DNA of 64,000 bases, from the NCBI RefSeq assembly GCF_003955735.1, contig NZ_CP034464.1:496001-560000 (forward strand), given 5' to 3'. Each line of letters begins with the position of its first letter. The first letter of the stretch is position 1. A program made the translations under genes and the position numbers. This document shows, piece by piece, positions 53,427 to 62,708 of this stretch. The notes below the pieces were generated by a model. The model did not search any database. It saw only the letters and a list, made by a program, of their open reading frames with translations, and was not told the origin of the DNA. Source of the stretch: Undibacterium parvum. Its GTDB lineage: Bacteria > Pseudomonadota > Gammaproteobacteria > Burkholderiales > Burkholderiaceae_D.

Positions 53427-55343
53427 ATGTCAGAAAAACAAACCCTAGGCTTTCAGGCTGAAGTTGCGCAATTACTGCAATTGATGATTCACTCTTTGTA
53501 CTCGAACAAAGAAATTTTCCTGCGCGAACTGATCTCCAACGCTTCCGATGCGGCCGACAAACTGCGCTTTGAAGCCATCAACGATGCCAGCCTGTTTGAA
53601 GACGACTCCGATCTGAAGATCAAGGTAAGTTTTGACAAAGCCGCCCGTACCATCACGATTGCCGACAACGGCATCGGCATGACACGCGATGAAGCGATCT
53701 TGCATTTGGGTACGATTGCAAAATCCGGCACCAAAGAATTTTTCGGCAAACTCTCCGGTGACCAGCAAAAAGACGCGGCCATGATAGGCCAATTCGGCGT
53801 TGGTTTCTATTCCGGCTTTATCGTTGCCGATAAGATTACGGTCGAGTCACGCCGTGCCGGCACTACCGCCACTGAAGGCGTACGCTGGGAATCTACCGGC
53901 GCCGGTGACTTTAGCGTGGAAGCCATCGTTAAATCCGATCGCGGCACCGCCATCACGCTGCATCTGCGCGAAGGCGAAGACGATTTCCTGTCGGCCTACA
54001 AGCTTAAGAGTGTGATCCGCACTTATTCCGACCATATCTCTTTGCCTATCATGATGCAAAAAGAAGAGTGGGACGAAGAGAAAAAAGAACAGGTGTTGCG
54101 CGATGAACTGGAAACAGTCAATCAAGCCAGCGCCCTGTGGGCCCGCAACAAGAACGACATCACGCCTGAGCAATACGAAGAGTTCTACAAACACATCTCG
54201 CACGATTACACAGCACCGCTGACGCATACGCACAACCGCGTTGAAGGCCGCAGCGAATATACGCAATTACTGTACATTCCTAGTCGTGCACCGTTTGACA
54301 TGTGGGACAGAAACAAACGCGGCGGCATCAAGCTGTACGTCAAGCGCGTCTTCATCATGGACGATGCCGAACAACTGATGCCAGTCTACCTGCGCTTCGT
54401 CAAAGGCATCATCGACACCAATGATTTGCCGCTGAACGTGTCACGCGAAATTTTGCAAGAGTCGCGCGACATCAAGGCGATCCGCGAGGGTTCGACCAAG
54501 CGTGTACTAGGTATGCTGGAAGAATTGGCAAATGCCGAAGGTGAAGACGATTCTAGCGCCAAGCAAGAAAAATTTGCGGGCTTCTGGAAAGAGTTTGGCC
54601 AAGTCTTAAAAGAAGGTATAGGCGAAGACGCCAGCAACAAAGACCGCATCGCCAAGCTATTGCGTTTTGCCTCTACCCATAACGACAGCGATGCGCAAAA
54701 CGTCTCTCTGGCCGATTACCTGAGCCGCGTCAAAGAAGGTCAGGACAAGATTTACTACGTCACGGCCGACAGCTATATCGCTGGCAAAAACAGCCCGCAC
54801 CTGGAAATTTTCCGTAAAAAAGGCGTGGAAGTGTTGCTGTTGACTGATCGCGTTGATGAATGGATGTTGTCCTTCCTGACTGAGTTTGAAGGCAAAGAGC
54901 TGGTCTCAGTTGCCAAAGGCGATCTGGATCTGGGCAAACTGGAAGACGAAGCCGAGAAAAAGCAGCACGAAGAAACCGAGACCGAGTTCAAGGATCTGGT
55001 CGAGAAGATGAAAGTAGCGTTGGCAGATAAAGCCAAGGATGTACGCGTCACTTTCCGTCTGACCGACTCGCCAGCCTGCCTGGTAGCGGACGATAACGAG
55101 CTGTCCGGCAATCTGATGCGCATGTTGAAAGCGGCAGGCCAATCAGCACCGGAATCGAAACCGATTCTGGAAGTTAACCCAGATCATCCTTTAGTCCAAA
55201 AGCTCAAGTATGAAGACAGCAAATTTGCTGACTGGTCACACATCCTATTTGATCAAGCCATGCTGGCAGAAGGTGGCTCATTGGTTGACCCAGCCGGCTT
55301 TGTGAAACGCCTCAACGAAATGCTGTTGAACGTCAAATCCTAA
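53427..55343 (+). CDS. htpG: Molecular chaperone HtpG (Hsp90)
   Basis: The 638-residue protein has the full Hsp90 architecture. The N-terminal ATPase shows [51 protein letters not shown] and [12 protein letters not shown] middle domain ([20 protein letters not shown]) and a C-terminal dimerisation domain follow. It is cytosolic and assists client folding. GAGG lies five bases before the ATG. It lies after the histidine kinase with its own promoter and is followed by a strong terminator. Length matches bacterial HtpG. Confidence 0.97.
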   Translation: MSEKQTLGFQAEVAQLLQLMIHSLYSNKEIFLRELISNASDAADKLRFEAINDASLFEDDSDLKIKVSFDKAARTITIADNGIGMTRDEAILHLGTIAKSGTKEFFGKLSGDQQKDAAMIGQFGVGFYSGFIVADKITVESRRAGTTATEGVRWESTGAGDFSVEAIVKSDRGTAITLHLREGEDDFLSAYKLKSVIRTYSDHISLPIMMQKEEWDEEKKEQVLRDELETVNQASALWARNKNDITPEQYEEFYKHISHDYTAPLTHTHNRVEGRSEYTQLLYIPSRAPFDMWDRNKRGGIKLYVKRVFIMDDAEQLMPVYLRFVKGIIDTNDLPLNVSREILQESRDIKAIREGSTKRVLGMLEELANAEGEDDSSAKQEKFAGFWKEFGQVLKEGIGEDASNKDRIAKLLRFASTHNDSDAQNVSLADYLSRVKEGQDKIYYVTADSYIAGKNSPHLEIFRKKGVEVLLLTDRVDEWMLSFLTEFEGKELVSVAKGDLDLGKLEDEAEKKQHEETETEFKDLVEKMKVALADKAKDVRVTFRLTDSPACLVADDNELSGNLMRMLKAAGQSAPESKPILEVNPDHPLVQKLKYEDSKFADWSHILFDQAMLAEGGSLVDPAGFVKRLNEMLLNVKS

Positions 55344-55356
55344 GCGACGGCTAAAC

Positions 55357-55390
55357 AAAAAAAAGCCCACCGAAGTCGGTGGGCTTTTTT
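55357..55390. terminator. Rho-independent terminator after htpG
   Basis: AAAAAAGCCCACCGA and TCGGTGGGCTTTTTT form a nine-base GC-rich stem flanked by an A-run and a T-run. It is a canonical hairpin, 14 bases after the htpG stop. It may also act for read-through from the other side. Confidence 0.95.
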
Positions 55391-55437
55391 ATTGGCTAAG
55401 CGAAAGCAGCGCTAGGCGAAAAGGAAGCGACAAAAAT

Positions 55438-55568
55438 GGAAGCTAGAAAAACCCGCAAATCGGGATGCAGCGTAACGCACAACCCGGAGCAATACGCCAG
55501 TATTGCGAGGATCGCATCGTACAATCGACGCCGCGATGCGCCCGAGTATAGGTTTTTTAGAAGCTCCC
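55438..55568. repeat. Family B element, copy 2 (131 bp)
   Basis: Ends TGGAAGCTAGAAAAACCC and GGTTTTTTAGAAGCTCCCA are imperfect inverted repeats; the interior matches the copies at 42481 and 60625. It lies 48 bases after the htpG terminator and is followed by a family A hairpin. Confidence 0.85.
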
Positions 55569-55577
55569 AAAATCAAG

Positions 55578-55638
55578 TGCGCAGTATCCATGCGCCCTAC
55601 AGCCGCTTTTCGGCCTGTGAGGCGCATGGGGATTGCGT
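55578..55638. repeat. Family A palindromic repeat, copy 7
   Basis: GCGCAGTATCCATGCGCC is opposed by GGCGCATGGGGATTGCG, forming a hairpin. It lies just downstream of the DUF4337 gene and next to a family B element. Confidence 0.7.
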
Positions 55639-55640
55639 CT

Positions 55641-56246
55641 TCATGAGAGCAGACGAATTAAACTATCTGGATGCACGGCCCAGCCCAGTAAGCCTGACAA
55701 GCCCATGAAGATACCGAAACCAGTCGGTATCAGAGCACCCCAATACAACCACTTTTGATGCGTTAAAGCGGTCACTGCCAACAGCGAGATTGCAATGGCA
55801 ATGAGGGCATCAGATAAGTCAAACTGATCATCTTTAAAATTAGCCGCATCGTAGTCTTTTTGGTCTTGCTCGGCCTGCCCCTTTAATTCTTCCTTTTTAC
55901 GGGATTGCTCAGCGGCGATTTTTTCATAGTCGGCAATCGCTGCCTGATAGGCAGTTGCCTCGGCTCCGGTGCGTGACATGGCGGCCAACTTCAGTTGCAC
56001 AATGGTAGCTTTGGCGACTTCTTCGCGGATATTACGTGCCTGATAAAAAGCCCAGTGATCGAGTTTATTAGCCTGAGCCTGCTGCATGGACTGCACGATA
56101 TTATCGTCCTTGACCTTACAGATACCCATAAAAGTAGCGAGGATAGCGACCGTAATCGCGACTAGCATGTTCAAACGAAAAGCGGCCCGGTCTCCAGGCT
56201 TGGCCTCCTCCAAATTTGCTACCGTTTCCAAAGGATCAATGTCCAT
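55641..56246 (-). CDS. DUF4337 domain membrane protein
   Basis: The 201-residue protein matches DUF4337 over its whole length. An N-terminal transmembrane segment (AFRLNMLVAITVAILATFMG) precedes a helical soluble region with a coiled coil (about 100-130, EKIAAEQSRKKEELKGQAEQ). Two further transmembrane segments lie at the C-terminus. The function is unknown. It is an isolated minus-strand gene with a terminator-like hairpin upstream at 56279-56310. Confidence 0.8.
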   Translation of the reverse strand: MDIDPLETVANLEEAKPGDRAAFRLNMLVAITVAILATFMGICKVKDDNIVQSMQQAQANKLDHWAFYQARNIREEVAKATIVQLKLAAMSRTGAEATAYQAAIADYEKIAAEQSRKKEELKGQAEQDQKDYDAANFKDDQFDLSDALIAIAISLLAVTALTHQKWLYWGALIPTGFGIFMGLSGLLGWAVHPDSLIRLLS

Positions 56247-56278
56247 GTGTACCTTAATTTATTAAATTTTTATCGACA

Positions 56279-56310
56279 AAAAAATCCCTCGCATAGCGAG
56301 GGATTTTTTA
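56279..56310. terminator. Terminator hairpin between DUF4337 and glycine-zipper genes
   Basis: AAAATCCCTCGC pairs with GCGAGGGATTTTTT across an ATA loop. Both flanks carry A- or T-runs. It can end the lipoprotein transcript on the minus strand, ahead of the DUF4337 gene. Confidence 0.9.
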
Positions 56311-56350
56311 ATTGTGTAAAGCCAGCTGAATCAACTTCAGTAAAAAAACC

Positions 56351-56800
56351 TTAATGCGTTACCCGAGTCACGCCGCCGCTATGGAGCAAACGCACTCGCT
56401 CGCCTGCACGAAACGCTTCATCGGCGTCTTGGGTAATCGCCTTCATCTCGCCATTATCGAGCCTGACGGTAATCTCCAGGCCTTTGCGATTATTTACTTT
56501 TGATTCTACGCTCTGGCCTACCATGCCACCCACCACCGCACCAACGATGCCGGCGGCGATTGCACCATTGCCTTTGCCTATACTAGAACCGGCGGCAATT
56601 CCACCCAAGGCGGCGCCGGCCATGGTGCCAACACCACTCTGACCCGGATCGATAGTCACTTCACGTACCGACTCCACCACACCCATACGGATAGTTTGCT
56701 CATTTTGCGCCTGATGCGGACGATACACGCTATTGGAAGTTGGCTGACTAGCACAAGCCGTCAAGCTAGCAATCATTGCAAGGATAAGAATTTTTTTCAC
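56351..56800 (-). CDS. Glycine-zipper lipoprotein (SlyB/17 kDa surface antigen-like)
   Basis: The 149-residue precursor starts with GTG and has a lipoprotein signal (ILILAMIASLTAC). A glycine-zipper two-helix motif follows (GVGTMAGAALGGIAAGSSIG, GAIAAGIVGAVVGGMVGQSV) and a C-terminal beta part (GLEITVRLDNGEMKAI). It is an outer-membrane lipoprotein of the family; the role in envelope integrity is inferred. AGGAG six bases before the GTG decides the start. Confidence 0.9.
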   Translation of the reverse strand: MKKILILAMIASLTACASQPTSNSVYRPHQAQNEQTIRMGVVESVREVTIDPGQSGVGTMAGAALGGIAAGSSIGKGNGAIAAGIVGAVVGGMVGQSVESKVNNRKGLEITVRLDNGEMKAITQDADEAFRAGERVRLLHSGGVTRVTH

Positions 56801-56968
56801 GGTAAGCTCCTATTTGAGACGACTCACCAGAACACACTTCTAGTGATATCTTATTTTAACGTCTATATAGACCAATGGTTGACCGCTTTGTTCCGTAAAT
56901 CGCTCAAGGATAGAAAAATACCGCGGTTGACGGCCGCATGTTCTACCGCTGGTCCAACTGCCCTCATG

Positions 56969-57406
56969 CTAGTAGGCAATTTTCAAGCGTCTATATAAAA
57001 ACCCCAAAACAAACAGGGGCCCGATCAAAAGAAAGCGTAGGTCATCAAAAAACGAGGGTTTCTTGCCTTCTATCTTATGTCCGATAAATTGAAAAATCCA
57101 GGCGATGACGAATAGACCCAAAGCGGATGGCAATACTGCTGCGGCCGGCAACAGGTAGAGTATCGCCAGCATGGCCGCTGCCATCAGGCTCATCCCCACA
57201 GCAAAGGGCACCGAAAGCGAAAAATAATAGGCCAGTGCTAACAAGGCTGCCACTAGCGCCAGCACCGGATGCGCTGCCCACAGCAAACCCAGCACGGTCC
57301 ACATAATGACGGGCACGCACACAAAATGGATTAATTCATTTACGTGATTGCGGTGGCTTTCCGCATATTGATTGAGCAATTGATCGACGGTTCTAAGCGT
57401 ATCCAT
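56969..57406 (-). CDS. Mpo1-like/DUF962 membrane protein
   Basis: The 145-residue protein has four transmembrane helices and the DUF962/Mpo1 pattern. The N-terminal His-rich stretch is LLNQYAESHRNHVNELIHFV, the second half FVIAWIFQFIGHKIEGKKPS. In yeast Mpo1 is an Fe(II) dioxygenase acting on 2-hydroxy fatty acids; bacterial members are not well characterised. AAGGAG seven bases before ATG 57406 supports the start. It is a single minus-strand gene. Confidence 0.85.
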   Translation of the reverse strand: MDTLRTVDQLLNQYAESHRNHVNELIHFVCVPVIMWTVLGLLWAAHPVLALVAALLALAYYFSLSVPFAVGMSLMAAAMLAILYLLPAAAVLPSALGLFVIAWIFQFIGHKIEGKKPSFFDDLRFLLIGPLFVLGFLYRRLKIAY

Positions 57407-57534
57407 ACTAAGTCTCCTTAAGTGTTTTTATTTGCACACAATAGCATTAGCCGCCCTTGCCGGGCACAAATGCACAGATTTTAGAGTTGCACTTCTGTTA
57501 TTGCACCGCAACAAAACCACAGGCAAAAAAACAC

Positions 57535-58443
57535 TCACCCTTCCTTAGCCTGCGGCACCGTGGTCTCCAACAATTCTGATTCATGGAAGCGGGAATAATG
57601 TATATGCTGTTGTCCCGCTGCATCGCTGCTAAAAATATCCACATAACGATGACTCCAGCGTATCAACTCGCAGGGATAATAATGGCGTGCCCGCTGCGAT
57701 TGATTGGTGGTGTCATCGATCCCGTCTATACTCAAGATCAACGCCGCCCGCATCTCTTTTAGCTCCTCTACGGTGAGGCCGTATAAAGGGCTACTCTGAT
57801 CAATCACATGCATCACGGTCCAGCCCAGGATAAAAATAGGATGCTGCTCGCGTTCCAGACGTAGATCATGAATTTTACGAAAATTACCGCTACCGGTTAA
57901 GTTTTCATCGCGTATCAGTCGCAGTTTGGCGCCGGCCTCACTGATAATATTCATGCGCGCATTGGCTAAGCGCACCATCAGTATGCGACGCCCGTCGACC
58001 TCGTGGCTGACCGGATGCTCGGCAAAAATGATGCTGGAGCGCGGCCGCGAAAAGCGCGCGAACATGACGCCGGTGATCAGGGCTATCCCCGACATACCGA
58101 TGAAGATTTCCAGGGTTGCGATGGTATGGCCATACACGGTTTGTGGATGCATATCACCGTAACCAACGGTCGCCAGTGTCTCCACGCTAAAGAAAAAGGC
58201 ACCGAGAAAATTATCCGGCATTAAATTGCCGATGGCGTTTTGCCCCAGCATGTAGAGCCCGGCAAATACCAGATTGAGCGAAACAAACAGCAGCGCAAAA
58301 AACACAAAGAACACCGGCCACGAGATCGTCATCGTGTAATAGTAAATATCCTGCCAGAACTGCGTGCGCAAGCCATAGGTGACGACGTCGCGGTCACCGA
58401 TATTGACTGTGCGTTGATGCTTTTTAAAAAATGACATCGCCAT
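57535..58443 (-). CDS. Inward-rectifier potassium channel (KirBac type)
   Basis: The 302-residue channel has an N-terminal slide helix and two transmembrane helices (about 40-65 and 105-130). The selectivity filter TVGYGD (92-97) sits between them. A cytoplasmic Kir domain of about 160 residues follows (FAEHPVSHEVDGRRILMVRL, LGWTVMHVIDQSSPLYGL). The length and motif layout match KirBac1.1/3.1 homologues. It conducts potassium across the inner membrane. GCGAG upstream of the ATG may be the ribosome site. It lies downstream of ybeY, and no regulator is seen nearby. Confidence 0.93.
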   Translation of the reverse strand: MAMSFFKKHQRTVNIGDRDVVTYGLRTQFWQDIYYYTMTISWPVFFVFFALLFVSLNLVFAGLYMLGQNAIGNLMPDNFLGAFFFSVETLATVGYGDMHPQTVYGHTIATLEIFIGMSGIALITGVMFARFSRPRSSIIFAEHPVSHEVDGRRILMVRLANARMNIISEAGAKLRLIRDENLTGSGNFRKIHDLRLEREQHPIFILGWTVMHVIDQSSPLYGLTVEELKEMRAALILSIDGIDDTTNQSQRARHYYPCELIRWSHRYVDIFSSDAAGQQHIHYSRFHESELLETTVPQAKEG

Positions 58444-58567
58444 ATTAACTCGCTAGGATTTTAGATGTTTGAGGTATTCCTGAACAGTGTCCCTAACACT
58501 GGCAACACTGGTTCAGGATGGGTATGAACTGCATACGCAGTGTTCACAATTTCAAATCAGGCATGGC

Positions 58568-58638
58568 CCAGCGCGCAGTATCCATGCGCCTTACAGGCCA
58601 AGGCAGGCTGGAAACCCGCATGGATACTGCGCGCTGGC
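58568..58638. repeat. Family A palindromic repeat, copy 8
   Basis: CCAGCGCGCAGTATCCATGC pairs with GCATGGATACTGCGCGCTGG, the longest perfect stem of the family in the window. The centre carries GGCCAAGGCAGGCTGG. It sits 30 bases from the family C element, the same neighbour pair as at 34455-34759 but inverted. Confidence 0.85.
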
Positions 58639-58668
58639 GCGGTGCCTAAAAATTCAAGAATCGCCGCG

Positions 58669-58872
58669 TAATTGTTCAGCTCGCTATACAAAGCCCTTCT
58701 CCCGCTTGCGGGAGAAGGGTTGGGATGAGGGTAGTTCAAATTTGCACAATATTTGATACTTCATAGCGCTAAGCGCATCAGCTATTTGAAAGCAAGCGTT
58801 GCTCAATCACCCTCACCCCGACCCTCTCCCGCCAGCGGGCGAGGGGATGTTCACAGCGGGCTGAACAGTTAC
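58669..58872. mobile_element. Family C MITE-like element, copy 3 (204 bp, inverted)
   Basis: It runs from TAATTGTTCAGC to GCTGAACAGTTAC, and its internal blocks are inverted relative to copies 1 and 2. A 7-bp direct repeat TCGCCGC (58661-58667 and 58874-58880) flanks it, one base off the ends. The internal CCCGCTTGCGGG and CCCGCCAGCGGG hairpins are conserved. Confidence 0.85.
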
Positions 58873-58914
58873 GTCGCCGCCCGTATTTAAGCACCTAGAC
58901 TGCCACGCCAACAT

Positions 58915-59367
58915 TTATTCGTAAGGGTTTTCCAGACCCAGGCCAGCCAGTATCTGTATTTCCAAGGCTTCCATTTCTTCGGCTTCTTCATCTTCTTCGT
59001 GGTCGTAGCCTTGCGCGTGCAGCACACCATGCACCACCAGATGCTGGGCGTGTGCGATCACCGACTTGTTTTGCTCAGCCGCTTCCTTCTCCAACACCTC
59101 GGTACAAAAAATCAGGTCGGCTTGCGTGACTTCGGCATCACTGTCTTCGGTGTAGGCAAAGGTCAAGACATTGGTCGCATAATCCTTACCTCGATATTCG
59201 CGGTTCAGCGTGCGGCCTTCTTCGGCATCGACAAACCGCAAAGTCAACTCGGCGGGGAAGAATAAAGCCGCTTGCACCGTCTTGCGCAGCAAAGGACGAG
59301 TCAACAGTTCTTGCAGACGCGGATCAGGATATTGAACAGATAAAGTGAGTTTATTTTTTACGGCCAT
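58915..59367 (-). CDS. ybeY: Endoribonuclease YbeY
   Basis: The 150-residue enzyme has the zinc-binding triad of UPF0054/YbeY: H113, H117 and H123 in [20 protein letters not shown]. The N-terminal half has [20 protein letters not shown]. It processes rRNA and takes part in ribosome quality control. It overlaps the phoH stop by 17 bases, so the two are coupled. In many bacteria ybeX (corC) follows ybeY, but here a KirBac gene does. Confidence 0.95.
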   Translation of the reverse strand: MAVKNKLTLSVQYPDPRLQELLTRPLLRKTVQAALFFPAELTLRFVDAEEGRTLNREYRGKDYATNVLTFAYTEDSDAEVTQADLIFCTEVLEKEAAEQNKSVIAHAQHLVVHGVLHAQGYDHEEDEEAEEMEALEIQILAGLGLENPYE

Positions 59368-60529
59368 GATGATTTTGTAAGTGATGACTAAGCGGTGTTG
59401 CCTGTTTTAGATTGCCGATGTCGGCGCTGTGCTGATGCTGCAATTCATTAGCGTCTTCATAGGCGTCGACGATGCGTCCGACCAGCGGATGGCGCACCAC
59501 GTCGATACTGGAAAACTGTGCAAAGGCGATGCCACGCACATCCTTGAGCACCTGACACGCGTCCACCAGACCGCTCTTCTGATTGCGCTGCAAATCAATC
59601 TGAGTGACGTCACCGGTGATCACCGCTTTACTGCCGAAACCTATGCGGGTTAAAAACATTTTCATTTGTTCGGGCGTGGTATTTTGCGCCTCGTCCAAAA
59701 TCACAAAAGCGTGGTTCAGAGTGCGCCCGCGCATATACGCCAGCGGCGCGATCTCTATCACCTGTTTTTCGAACATTTTCTGAGTTTTATCGTAGCCCAG
59801 CAAATCGTAGAGTGCGTCATACAGGGGACGCAAATACGGATCGACCTTTTGCGCCAGATCGCCGGGCAAGAAACCCAGACGCTCGCCGGCCTCGACTGCC
59901 GGGCGCGTCAGCACGATGCGTTTGACCGCATCCCGCTCCAAAGCATCGACTGCGCAAGCCACCGCCAGATAAGTTTTACCGGTACCGGCTGGCCCTATGC
60001 CGAAGGTAATATCGTGCTCGACGATGGCGTGTAAATAATTGTTCTGATGTGGAGTGCGCCCGCGCAAATCGCTGCGACGGGTCTTTAGTACCGGGCTCTC
60101 CAACTCGAAAGTTTCAGCTTGCACAGCCTCTGTCGAGTCGTCCAAAGTAGCAAGCAGCGCCAGCGCGGCCCCATCCGACTCCAAGGCATCGAGGCTGTTT
60201 ACTTTTTTGGCCCGCGTGGTTTTAGCTGCCGAAGTTGGGCTTGCTTTTTTCAGTCCAGAACTCAGCCTTTGCTCGACCAAGGCCAATTGCACTTCATCGA
60301 TGCTGATGATCTTCTTGGCGATAGAATAAAAATGTTCCAGCATCGCCAAACCACGTTCGGCATTATCGCCGCTGACGATAAATTTATCGCCACGTCGAAA
60401 GATACTCAAATCGAGCGCGGCTGAAATCTGCCTGAGGTTTTCATCAAGCGGCCCGCACAAATGCGCTAGCCGCAAGTTATCCATGGGCTGCGGGCTAAAA
60501 TACAGGACGGGAACAGGTGTATTTTTCAA
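59351..60529 (-). CDS. ybeZ: PhoH-like ATPase (YbeZ)
   Basis: The protein is about 392 residues. A KH-like N-terminal part ([20 protein letters not shown]) is followed by an ATPase domain with the Walker A GPAGTGKT (179-186), [20 protein letters not shown] and the Walker B region [20 protein letters not shown]. In its class it works with YbeY in rRNA processing; RNA helicase activity has been reported for relatives. A TTG at 60529 gives the usual N-terminus; ATG 60484 is a shorter alternative. It follows miaB after a 224-base gap filled with repeats. Confidence 0.92.
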   Translation of the reverse strand: MKNTPVPVLYFSPQPMDNLRLAHLCGPLDENLRQISAALDLSIFRRGDKFIVSGDNAERGLAMLEHFYSIAKKIISIDEVQLALVEQRLSSGLKKASPTSAAKTTRAKKVNSLDALESDGAALALLATLDDSTEAVQAETFELESPVLKTRRSDLRGRTPHQNNYLHAIVEHDITFGIGPAGTGKTYLAVACAVDALERDAVKRIVLTRPAVEAGERLGFLPGDLAQKVDPYLRPLYDALYDLLGYDKTQKMFEKQVIEIAPLAYMRGRTLNHAFVILDEAQNTTPEQMKMFLTRIGFGSKAVITGDVTQIDLQRNQKSGLVDACQVLKDVRGIAFAQFSSIDVVRHPLVGRIVDAYEDANELQHQHSADIGNLKQATPLSHHLQNHHGRKK

Positions 60530-60553
60530 AATATCTATTTTTCAAAATCGATC

Positions 60554-60618
60554 ACGCATATCTGCTGCGGCTTGCAGGCCATTTTAGCCTGCCAAGCCGC
60601 ATGGATATTGCGCATGCC
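60554..60618. repeat. Family A palindromic repeat, copy 9
   Basis: CGCATATCTGCTGCGGCTTG pairs with AAGCCGCATGGATATTGCG, with an inner GCAGGC-GCCTGC stem. It adjoins the family B copy, as the other two B copies do. Confidence 0.75.
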
Positions 60619-60624
60619 ACTTGG

Positions 60625-60746
60625 GGGAACTTCTAAAAACCCGTTAATCGGGATGCAGCGCAAGGCGCAAACCGGAGCAATACGTCGGTATTGCGAGGAT
60701 TTGCAACGCCGCGATGCGCCCGAGTATAGGGTTTTTAGAAGTTCCC
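60625..60746. repeat. Family B element, copy 3 (122 bp)
   Basis: The ends GGGAACTTCTAAAAACCC and GTTTTTAGAAGTTCCC are inverted. Relative to the copies at 42481 and 55438 it lacks about 9 bases inside, near GAGGATTTGCAACGCC. CTTGGG occurs at each outer flank (60620-60625 and 60746-60751) and may be a short target duplication. Confidence 0.8.
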
Positions 60747-60753
60747 TTGGGAG

Positions 60754-62079
60754 CTAGGCGATTAATTCACCACGCAGCGTGTAATTATAAGACTCGGTAA
60801 TGCGGGTATCCACCAGAGTACCGATCAATTCTTTAGGACCGGCAAAATTGACCACCCGATTATTTTCGCTACGTCCTTGCAACTCATTGGCATCCTTGAC
60901 CGAAGGACCTTCGACCAAAATACGCTGCACGCTGCCTATCATGGCGCTGCTGTATTTTTTGGTATTGGTATCGATCACCGCTTGCAGATGTTGCAGGCGC
61001 TTGAGCTTGAGTTCATAAGGAGTTTCATCTTCCAGATTAGCCGCCGGGGTGCCCGGACGCGGACTAAAAATAAAGCTAAAACTATTATCGAATTCTATAT
61101 CCGCGATGAGTTTCATCAGCGCATCAAAATCTTGCTCGGTCTCGCCAGGAAAACCAACAATAAAATCGGAAGAAATCGCAATATCAGGACGTACGGCACG
61201 CAGGCGCCGCACCACCGATTTATATTCTAGCGAAGTATAACCGCGCTTCATCGCCGACAAGATACGGTCCGAGCCATGTTGGGCAGGCAGGAACACGTGA
61301 TTGGCCAGCTTAGGAATTTTGCCGTAGGCGTCGATCAGGCGTTGAGTAAATTCTTTAGGATGACTGGTAACGAAGCGTATCCGCTCTATCTCGGGGAACT
61401 CAGCCACGTATTCCAGTAGCAAGGCAAAATCGGCGATCTCGCCATCGTCCATCACGCCACGGTAGGCGTTGACGTTTTGTCCCAGCAAAGTGATTTCTTT
61501 AACGCCCTGCGCCGCCAGACCAGCCACTTCGGCCAGCACATCGTTAAACGGACGCGAAACTTCTTCACCACGCGTGTAAGGCACCACGCAATAACTGCAA
61601 TATTTGCTGCAACCTTCCATGATGGAGACGAAGGCGGTGGCACCGTCAACCTTGGCCGGTGGCAGGTGATCAAATTTTTCGATTTCAGGAAAACTGATAT
61701 CGACTTGCGAAATGCCGCTGCGCACGCGCTCCTTAATCAATTGCGGCAAACGATGCAAAGTCTGAGGGCCAAACACGATGTCCACATACGGTGCGCGTTT
61801 GATGATGGCAGCACCTTCTTGCGAGGCGACACATCCACCGACGCCGATCAGCAAAGCAGGATTATTCAGTTTGAGTTCGCGCAAACGGCCCAGATCAGAA
61901 AACACTTTTTCCGAGGCTTTTTCGCGCACGCTACAGGTGTTAAGCAAAATCACATCAGCGTCTTCGGCCTTGTCGGTTTTGATCATACCGTCCGCCGCTT
62001 GCAGCACATCCTGCATTTTGTCCGAGTCGTACTCGTTCATCTGGCAGCCGAAGGTTTTAATAAATACTTTTTTTTGCAT
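60754..62079 (-). CDS. miaB: tRNA-2-methylthio-N6-dimethylallyladenosine synthase MiaB
   Basis: The 441-residue radical SAM methylthiotransferase has the N-terminal UPF0004 Cys (C12, C49, C83) and radical SAM Cys (C157, C161, C164 in [19 protein letters not shown]). A C-terminal TRAM domain holds [18 protein letters not shown]. It adds a methylthio group to A37 of tRNA. AGAG before the ATG, with spacing of about 6, is the likely ribosome site. It precedes phoH and ybeY in transcription, as in E. coli. Confidence 0.96.
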   Translation of the reverse strand: MQKKVFIKTFGCQMNEYDSDKMQDVLQAADGMIKTDKAEDADVILLNTCSVREKASEKVFSDLGRLRELKLNNPALLIGVGGCVASQEGAAIIKRAPYVDIVFGPQTLHRLPQLIKERVRSGISQVDISFPEIEKFDHLPPAKVDGATAFVSIMEGCSKYCSYCVVPYTRGEEVSRPFNDVLAEVAGLAAQGVKEITLLGQNVNAYRGVMDDGEIADFALLLEYVAEFPEIERIRFVTSHPKEFTQRLIDAYGKIPKLANHVFLPAQHGSDRILSAMKRGYTSLEYKSVVRRLRAVRPDIAISSDFIVGFPGETEQDFDALMKLIADIEFDNSFSFIFSPRPGTPAANLEDETPYELKLKRLQHLQAVIDTNTKKYSSAMIGSVQRILVEGPSVKDANELQGRSENNRVVNFAGPKELIGTLVDTRITESYNYTLRGELIA

Positions 62080-62204
62080 GAAATTCTCTACACTACTTTT
62101 TTATAAATTTTACTCATTCGATTCAAATCGAAATTAAAACCGAAACTAAAATCAAAACTAAAAAACGGCCACAGCTATTTTGCCAATATCCAATCGTTAA
62201 GCGC

Positions 62205-62564
62205 CTAACGCTTTTTCAGTTTGTACAGGATTGCCTCTTGCTTGGTCAGTAACCAGATACGCTGAATTTCACCGATCTCGGTCTCTGTGTACAAAATCGG
62301 CGCTTTCACACTGTCCAGATTACTGGTAGTGACGCTAAAGCCTTCTTCATTAAAAATCCGGGTAGACGGATTAGTTTCTCTGAGTTTGCCATCGATCACC
62401 ATGTCGCCAAGTTTGGTAACACTTAACTCGGCACGTTTGGCGTTAGCAGGAAATTCGCGGCCTTCGGCCATGGCGCTCAGGGCAAAACTGGCGAACAGCA
62501 TCGTCACTAGCGGCTTCACTAGTAACTTCATTAGTAACTTCACTAAGGTTTTTATTCTGAACAT
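62205..62564 (-). CDS. Small exported protein of unknown function
   Basis: The 119-residue protein has a signal peptide whose first part is built on repeated Leu-Val-Lys units (TLVKLLMKLLVKPLVTM), with cleavage near SAMA. The mature part contains FPANAKRAELSVTKLGDMVI and ends KKR. It resembles small exported periplasmic proteins but no family is recognised. GGGA before the ATG supports the start. The N-terminal repetition reflects a short DNA repeat (TTAGTAACTTCA-type units on the plus strand). Confidence 0.7.
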   Translation of the reverse strand: MFRIKTLVKLLMKLLVKPLVTMLFASFALSAMAEGREFPANAKRAELSVTKLGDMVIDGKLRETNPSTRIFNEEGFSVTTSNLDSVKAPILYTETEIGEIQRIWLLTKQEAILYKLKKR

Positions 62565-62708
62565 GAAGATTATCCCGTTTAAATAAACTTAAAAATCAAG
62601 TACTTACAAATATTAACTTGGCTTTAATGAGGGCGTCAGTTTAACACAAGCGGGGCTAGGCTTGAGGATAGTCTGAGCGCTACATGCTTACATGGAAAAT
62701 CTGGGATA

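Larger units (their letters stand above)
58444..58914. other. Intergenic region with family A and family C repeats
   Basis: The 471-base gap between the KirBac and ybeY genes is largely made of a family A hairpin (58568-58638) and an inverted family C element (58669-58872). No coding frame is supported. The channel gene's promoter should lie close to its start, in 58444-58560. Confidence 0.5.
60530..60753. other. miaB-phoH gap filled with two repeat elements
   Basis: The gap contains a family A hairpin (60554-60618) and a family B element (60625-60746), leaving only about 30 bases of other sequence. miaB and phoH are normally close neighbours in one operon, so the repeats are likely transcribed as RNA hairpins. 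Confidence 0.6.
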
